DNA of 9,367 bases from Pseudomonadota bacterium (lineage in GTDB: Bacteria; Pseudomonadota; Alphaproteobacteria; Rhizobiales; Hyphomicrobiaceae). The notes beneath the pieces are model-generated. The model was not told the DNA's origin, did no database searches, and saw nothing but the letters and a program-made list of their open reading frames with translations. How positions within the stretch are numbered: the first letter of the stretch is position 1; each line of letters begins with the position of its first letter. Of the stretch, positions 6,478-9,367 are shown piece by piece. The DNA lies in assembly GCA_023426855.1 (NCBI GenBank), contig JAEZBU010000315.1:1-9367 (forward strand). Direction: 5' to 3'. Position numbers and translations under genes: made by a program.

Positions 6478-7136
6478 ATTACACGTTCCAGTTTCGCGAT
6501 GTGTTTGCGGCCTGGGAGTTCATCGCCGAAGGGTTGCAGACGACGCTGTACCTCTCTGTTCTGACGATGATCCTCGGGCTGGTCATCGGAATTGGCTGCG
6601 CCGCTGCCCGCGTTTATGGCCCTGCCCCAGTTCGCGCCGTCGTAGCGACCTACGTCGAGGTGATCCGCAACACACCTCTGCTGGTTCAGCTCTTCATCGT
6701 TTTCTTCGGATTGCCCAGCATTGGTATTCGCCTCGATGCGCTTACTGCCGCGCTGATTAGCCTGACCATCAATCTCGGTGCTTATTCCGCGGAGATCGTG
6801 CGCGCCGGATTGCAGGCAATCCCGAAACCACAAATCGAGGCCGGCCATTCGCTGGGCCTCTCCTCGTTCCAGGTGTTCCGCTATATCATCCTGATGCCGT
6901 CGCTGAAGATCATGTATCCGGCGCTGGCCAGCCAGTTCATCCTGCTGATGCTCGCGACCAGTATCGCGTCGCAGATTTCAGTTCCCGAACTCTTCCACGC
7001 CGGATCGATCATCCAATCGCGCACATTCCGCGATTTCGAGGTCTACACCGTGATTGGCGTGCTGTACCTGATGCTCGCGCTGGCACTGCGCGGCGCTTTC
7101 GCCGTCGTCTACAAAGTGGTGTTCGACCGGCAATGA
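6474..7136 (+). CDS. Amino-acid-type ABC transporter permease, HisMQ family (A)
   Basis: This is a 220-residue inner-membrane permease, one of two different subunits forming the import channel. Hydrophobic segments begin at about residue 22. The family stretch EVIRNTPLLVQLFIVFFGLP lies at 62-81. The EAA loop that contacts the ATPase runs from about 106 to 142 (IEAGHSLGL at 121-129). The near-C-terminal motif reads LATSIASQISVPEL, lacking the K[DN]TSL found in permease B and most relatives. Translation starts at GTG (6474): the frame is open from 6411 and contains no other start before it, and GAGG (6465-6468) is 5 nt upstream. A short leader frame ends inside this start codon. Its own stop overlaps the next gene by 4 nt. 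Confidence 0.92.
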   Translation: MNYTFQFRDVFAAWEFIAEGLQTTLYLSVLTMILGLVIGIGCAAARVYGPAPVRAVVATYVEVIRNTPLLVQLFIVFFGLPSIGIRLDALTAALISLTINLGAYSAEIVRAGLQAIPKPQIEAGHSLGLSSFQVFRYIILMPSLKIMYPALASQFILLMLATSIASQISVPELFHAGSIIQSRTFRDFEVYTVIGVLYLMLALALRGAFAVVYKVVFDRQ

Positions 7137-7783
7137 TCAGACAATTCGGCACCATCGATCTTCTGTTTCTGCTCGCGGCGGTCCGCTGGACCGTGCTGCT
7201 GACGCTGGCCGCTTTCGTCGGCGGATCGATCATCGGACTCATGATCGCGGTGATGCGCGTATCGAGCTTTTGGATTTCCCGCGCGCTGGCGGTGATCTAC
7301 ACACAGCTCATCCAGGGCACGCCGTTGCTGGTCATCCTCTTCATTCTGTTTTTCGGATTGCCGATTTTTGGCTTTTCGGTTCAGCCATGGATTGCCGCAA
7401 CTGCCGCCTTCTCCGTTTATGCCGGCGCATTTCTTGGAGAAATATGGCGCGGCGCGTTACAGGCCATTCCGAAAACCCAATGGGAAGCCGGCAGCTCGCT
7501 CGGACTCGGGTTCTTCGAACAGCTTCGCTACGTCATTATTCCACAGGCCATTCGTGTCGCGATCCCGCCGACCGTCGGCTTTCTCGTGCAATTGATCAAG
7601 AACACGTCTCTCGCGGCCACCATCGGCTTTGTCGAACTGACGCGCGAAGGCCAACTCACCACGGCCTCCACCTTTCAGCCGTTCACGGTCTACATCATCG
7701 TCGCGCTGTTCTATTTCCTTATGTGCTTCCCGTTGACCCAGTGGAGCCGCGCACTCGAAAGGAAGCTCCATGTCGCTGGTTGA
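7133..7783 (+). CDS. Amino-acid-type ABC transporter permease, HisMQ family (B)
   Basis: This is a 216-residue inner-membrane permease and the presumed heterodimer partner of permease A. It shows the family stretch IQGTPLLVILFILFFGLP (60-77), an EAA loop with WEAGSSLGLG (117-126) and a typical LIKNTSLAATIGFVEL (154-169). The start ATG overlaps the stop of permease A as ATGA (7133-7136), and its own end overlaps the ATPase gene by 14 nt, so all three are translationally coupled. Transport specificity is not readable from the permeases; it is set mainly by the two binding proteins of the window. Confidence 0.93.
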   Translation: MIRQFGTIDLLFLLAAVRWTVLLTLAAFVGGSIIGLMIAVMRVSSFWISRALAVIYTQLIQGTPLLVILFILFFGLPIFGFSVQPWIAATAAFSVYAGAFLGEIWRGALQAIPKTQWEAGSSLGLGFFEQLRYVIIPQAIRVAIPPTVGFLVQLIKNTSLAATIGFVELTREGQLTTASTFQPFTVYIIVALFYFLMCFPLTQWSRALERKLHVAG

Positions 7784-8501
7784 GATTTCCAATATCACCA
7801 AGCGCTACGGAGACAATACCGTCCTCGACTCCGTTTCACTGAATATCAATTCCGGCGAAATCATTTCTATTATCGGCCGTTCGGGTTCGGGAAAAAGCAC
7901 GCTTCTGCGTTGTATCAACGGGCTGGAGCCGGTGCAGGCCGGTTCCATCGTTTTCGATGGCACGACCGTCAATGATCCGCGTGCCGATTTGAAAAAGCTG
8001 CGCCAGCAGGTCGGCATCGTTTTCCAGAGCTACAATCTGTTTCCGCATCTTTCCGTCGCCCGCAATATCACGCTCGCGCCGACCGTGGTCAAAGGCATGC
8101 CAGCCGACCAGGCCCGCGAACTCGCCCGCGATGTGCTGCGCCGCGTCGGCCTCGAAGATAAAATCGACGTCTATCCGCACCAGCTTTCCGGCGGCCAGCA
8201 GCAACGCGTCGCCATCGCCCGGTCACTCGCGATGCAACCGAAACTGATGTTGTTCGACGAGATCACTTCGGCGCTCGATCCCGAGCTGACCGGCGAAGTT
8301 CTTCGCGTGATCGAAGACATGGCGAAGAGCGGCATGACCATGGCGCTGGTCACCCACGAAATGGGCTTCGCGCGTCGCGTCGGTTCGCGCGCAATTTTCA
8401 TGCATCACGGCAAGATCTGGGAGGACGGCACGGCGGCTGACATTCTGGCCAACCCGAAAACACCCGAACTGGCAACATTCCTGAACGCAGTACTGCATTG
8501 A
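7770..8501 (+). CDS. Amino-acid-type ABC transporter ATP-binding protein
   Basis: This is a 243-residue cytoplasmic ATPase that powers the importer formed with permeases A and B. All motifs are present and in order: Walker A GRSGSGKST (36-44), Q-loop glutamine Q86 (VFQSYNLFPH), signature LSGGQ (139-143), Walker B LMLFDE (159-164), D-loop SALD (167-170) and switch histidine H196 (VTHEMGF). Length and motif spacing match the HisP/GlnQ class. One position is less common: the usual FDEPTSALD reads FDEITSALD. The start ATG at 7770 has AAAGGAAG (7758-7765) 4 nt upstream, inside the end of permease B. Only 13 nt separate it from SBP2. Confidence 0.95.
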   Translation: MSLVEISNITKRYGDNTVLDSVSLNINSGEIISIIGRSGSGKSTLLRCINGLEPVQAGSIVFDGTTVNDPRADLKKLRQQVGIVFQSYNLFPHLSVARNITLAPTVVKGMPADQARELARDVLRRVGLEDKIDVYPHQLSGGQQQRVAIARSLAMQPKLMLFDEITSALDPELTGEVLRVIEDMAKSGMTMALVTHEMGFARRVGSRAIFMHHGKIWEDGTAADILANPKTPELATFLNAVLH

Positions 8502-8514
8502 GTAGGAGGGGACT

Positions 8515-9306
8515 ATGAAGTGGTTATCCAAAGTTGCTTTGACCGCGGTTTGCGCGATGGCGCTCAACCTCGTTGCCAACGTCGAAGCCCGCGCTGACAA
8601 GCTGGCCGATATCATTTCCAAAGGCACTGTTCGCATTCTGGTATTCGGTGACGTTCCACCGTTCGGCTCTCAAAATGCCAATCGCGAACTGGAAGGCTTC
8701 GATATCGATCTCGCCAAGCTGGTCGCGAAATCTCTCGGCGTCAAACTTGATCTTGTGCAGGTGCCAGCCGCCAATCGCATTCCGTTTTTGCTCACCGACA
8801 AAGCGGACATGAACATCGCCGCGATGTCCGTCACGGCTGAACGCGCACGGCAGGTGATGTATAGCGCGCCGTATGCCGACACGTCGCTGGCTGTCTATGG
8901 GCCGAAGAGCGAAGTCGTGAAAACGGCTACCGATCTCAAGGGCAAGATCAGCGTAGCGAAAGGCACGACTGAGGATCTGGTGCTCACCGCGGCCAATCCC
9001 AAGGCGGACATCATGCGTGCCGAGGACAACGCAACGGCCGTGCAGGCTTACCTGTCTGGCCAGTCACAATTTCTGGCAGCAAACAGCGTCGTCGTCGTCG
9101 AACTGGCAAAGAAAAATCCCAACAAAGAGTTTGATTTCAAATTTGCCCTTCGCCGTGCGCCTGCTCATGTGACAGTGCGGATGGGCGAACATAACCTTCT
9201 GCGCTGGCTCGATACCTTCATTTTCCAGAGCACATTGAACGGCGATCTCGACGAGCTGCACAAAAAGTGGCTCGGCGGCCCGATGCAGCCACTGCCACCG
9301 CTTTGA
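8515..9306 (+). CDS. Amino-acid-type ABC transporter substrate-binding protein (SBP2)
   Basis: This is a 263-residue periplasmic binding protein of the same family as SBP1, closing the ABC operon. A Sec signal peptide covers about residues 1-25 (hydrophobic core VALTAVCAMALNLVA, 7-21; cleavage near VEARA). Conserved pieces are DVPPFGSQ (46-53), GFDIDLAKLV (61-70), ANRIPFLLTDK (86-96), TAER (107-110, carboxylate arginine R110) and KGTTEDL (149-155). As in SBP1, the expected amino-group-binding Asp is Asn190 (AANS). Differences from SBP1 around the first strand (LVFGDV against GVPLDA) and in the hinge-side loop (NIAAMSVT against IVISVMGLT) may reflect another ligand preference or affinity. AGGAGG (8504-8509) sits 5 nt before the ATG, and its strength fits the high level needed for a binding protein at the operon's end. 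Confidence 0.94.
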   Translation: MKWLSKVALTAVCAMALNLVANVEARADKLADIISKGTVRILVFGDVPPFGSQNANRELEGFDIDLAKLVAKSLGVKLDLVQVPAANRIPFLLTDKADMNIAAMSVTAERARQVMYSAPYADTSLAVYGPKSEVVKTATDLKGKISVAKGTTEDLVLTAANPKADIMRAEDNATAVQAYLSGQSQFLAANSVVVVELAKKNPNKEFDFKFALRRAPAHVTVRMGEHNLLRWLDTFIFQSTLNGDLDELHKKWLGGPMQPLPPL

Positions 9307-9312
9307 TACATG

Positions 9313-9346
9313 AGAGGGGGCGGGCCGCGTTCGCCCCTTCTTCTCT
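9313..9346 (+). terminator. Terminator-like hairpin after SBP2
   Basis: AGAGGGGGCG (9313-9322) can pair with CGCCCCTTCT (9332-9341), including one G-U pair, around a 9-nt loop. A short pyrimidine run (TCTCT, to 9346) follows. It begins 6 nt after the SBP2 stop, a suitable place for the end of the four-gene ABC operon. The tail is not a pure T tract, so efficiency is uncertain. Confidence 0.6.
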
Positions 9347-9367
9347 AGCAATCCAACTGCACTGACA

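Noticed and set aside
2585..9306. A complete ectoine/hydroxyectoine uptake and degradation operon (ehuABCD-eutABCDE).
   Set aside because: Only DoeB-like and EutB-like members are seen; the ectoine hydrolase, EutC, EutA, aminotransferase and dehydrogenase genes are missing, and the regulator is IclR instead of the EnuR/AsnC types.
1..9367. CRISPR arrays, tRNA/rRNA genes, insertion sequences or attachment sites.
   Set aside because: No spaced direct repeats, recognisable RNA genes, transposase frames or terminal inverted repeats were seen on reading either strand.

Overview
The window is GC-rich and densely coded, with strong AAGGAG-type ribosome-binding sites. Its gene families (a TakP-like TRAP binding protein, HisMQ-type ABC permeases, an IclR regulator) fit an alphaproteobacterium, probably of the Hyphomicrobiales/Bradyrhizobium kind. 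That assignment rests on family resemblance only; no taxonomic marker is present.

Layout. (1) 1-957: the 3' part of a TRAP transporter large permease (DctM), reading into a hairpin with A and T tracts that can terminate transcription from both sides. (2) 958-2058, minus strand: a Tat-exported TRAP binding protein of the 2-oxoacid (TakP) type, convergent with dctM. (3) 2059-2584: a non-coding divergent control region. (4) 2585-5511, plus strand: an amino-acid-type ABC binding protein (SBP1), then a zinc-dependent N-deacylase of the AstE/AspA/DoeB group and a PLP-dependent threonine-dehydratase-like lyase, the last two joined by an ATGA overlap. (5) 5508-6302, minus strand: an IclR regulator whose stop codon overlaps that of the lyase. 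(6) 6303-6473: a divergent control region with two opposed, overlapping promoter candidates and a possible 27-codon leader peptide. (7) 6474-9306, plus strand: a compact ABC operon (permease, permease, ATPase, second binding protein SBP2), closed by a terminator-like hairpin.

How the genes may work together. SBP1 and SBP2 are paralogues (about 62% identical over the mature part by hand alignment). There is one visible permease/ATPase set, so both may feed the same transporter. Each SBP transcription unit is preceded by a nearly matching promoter-like element (CTTGACTGCA, 18-nt spacer, TA..CT), which suggests one common control, plausibly by the IclR protein encoded between them. The inferred pathway is uptake of a small N-acylated or cyclic amino-acid-like compound, hydrolytic release of the amino acid by the deacylase, then PLP-dependent elimination of a beta-hydroxy-amino acid to a 2-oxoacid plus ammonia. 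The deacylase/dehydratase pair recalls parts of ectoine/hydroxyectoine catabolism (DoeB/EutE with EutB), but the ectoine hydrolase and other expected genes are not in the window. The real substrate is therefore open, and the cluster is the best candidate here for an undescribed catabolic system.
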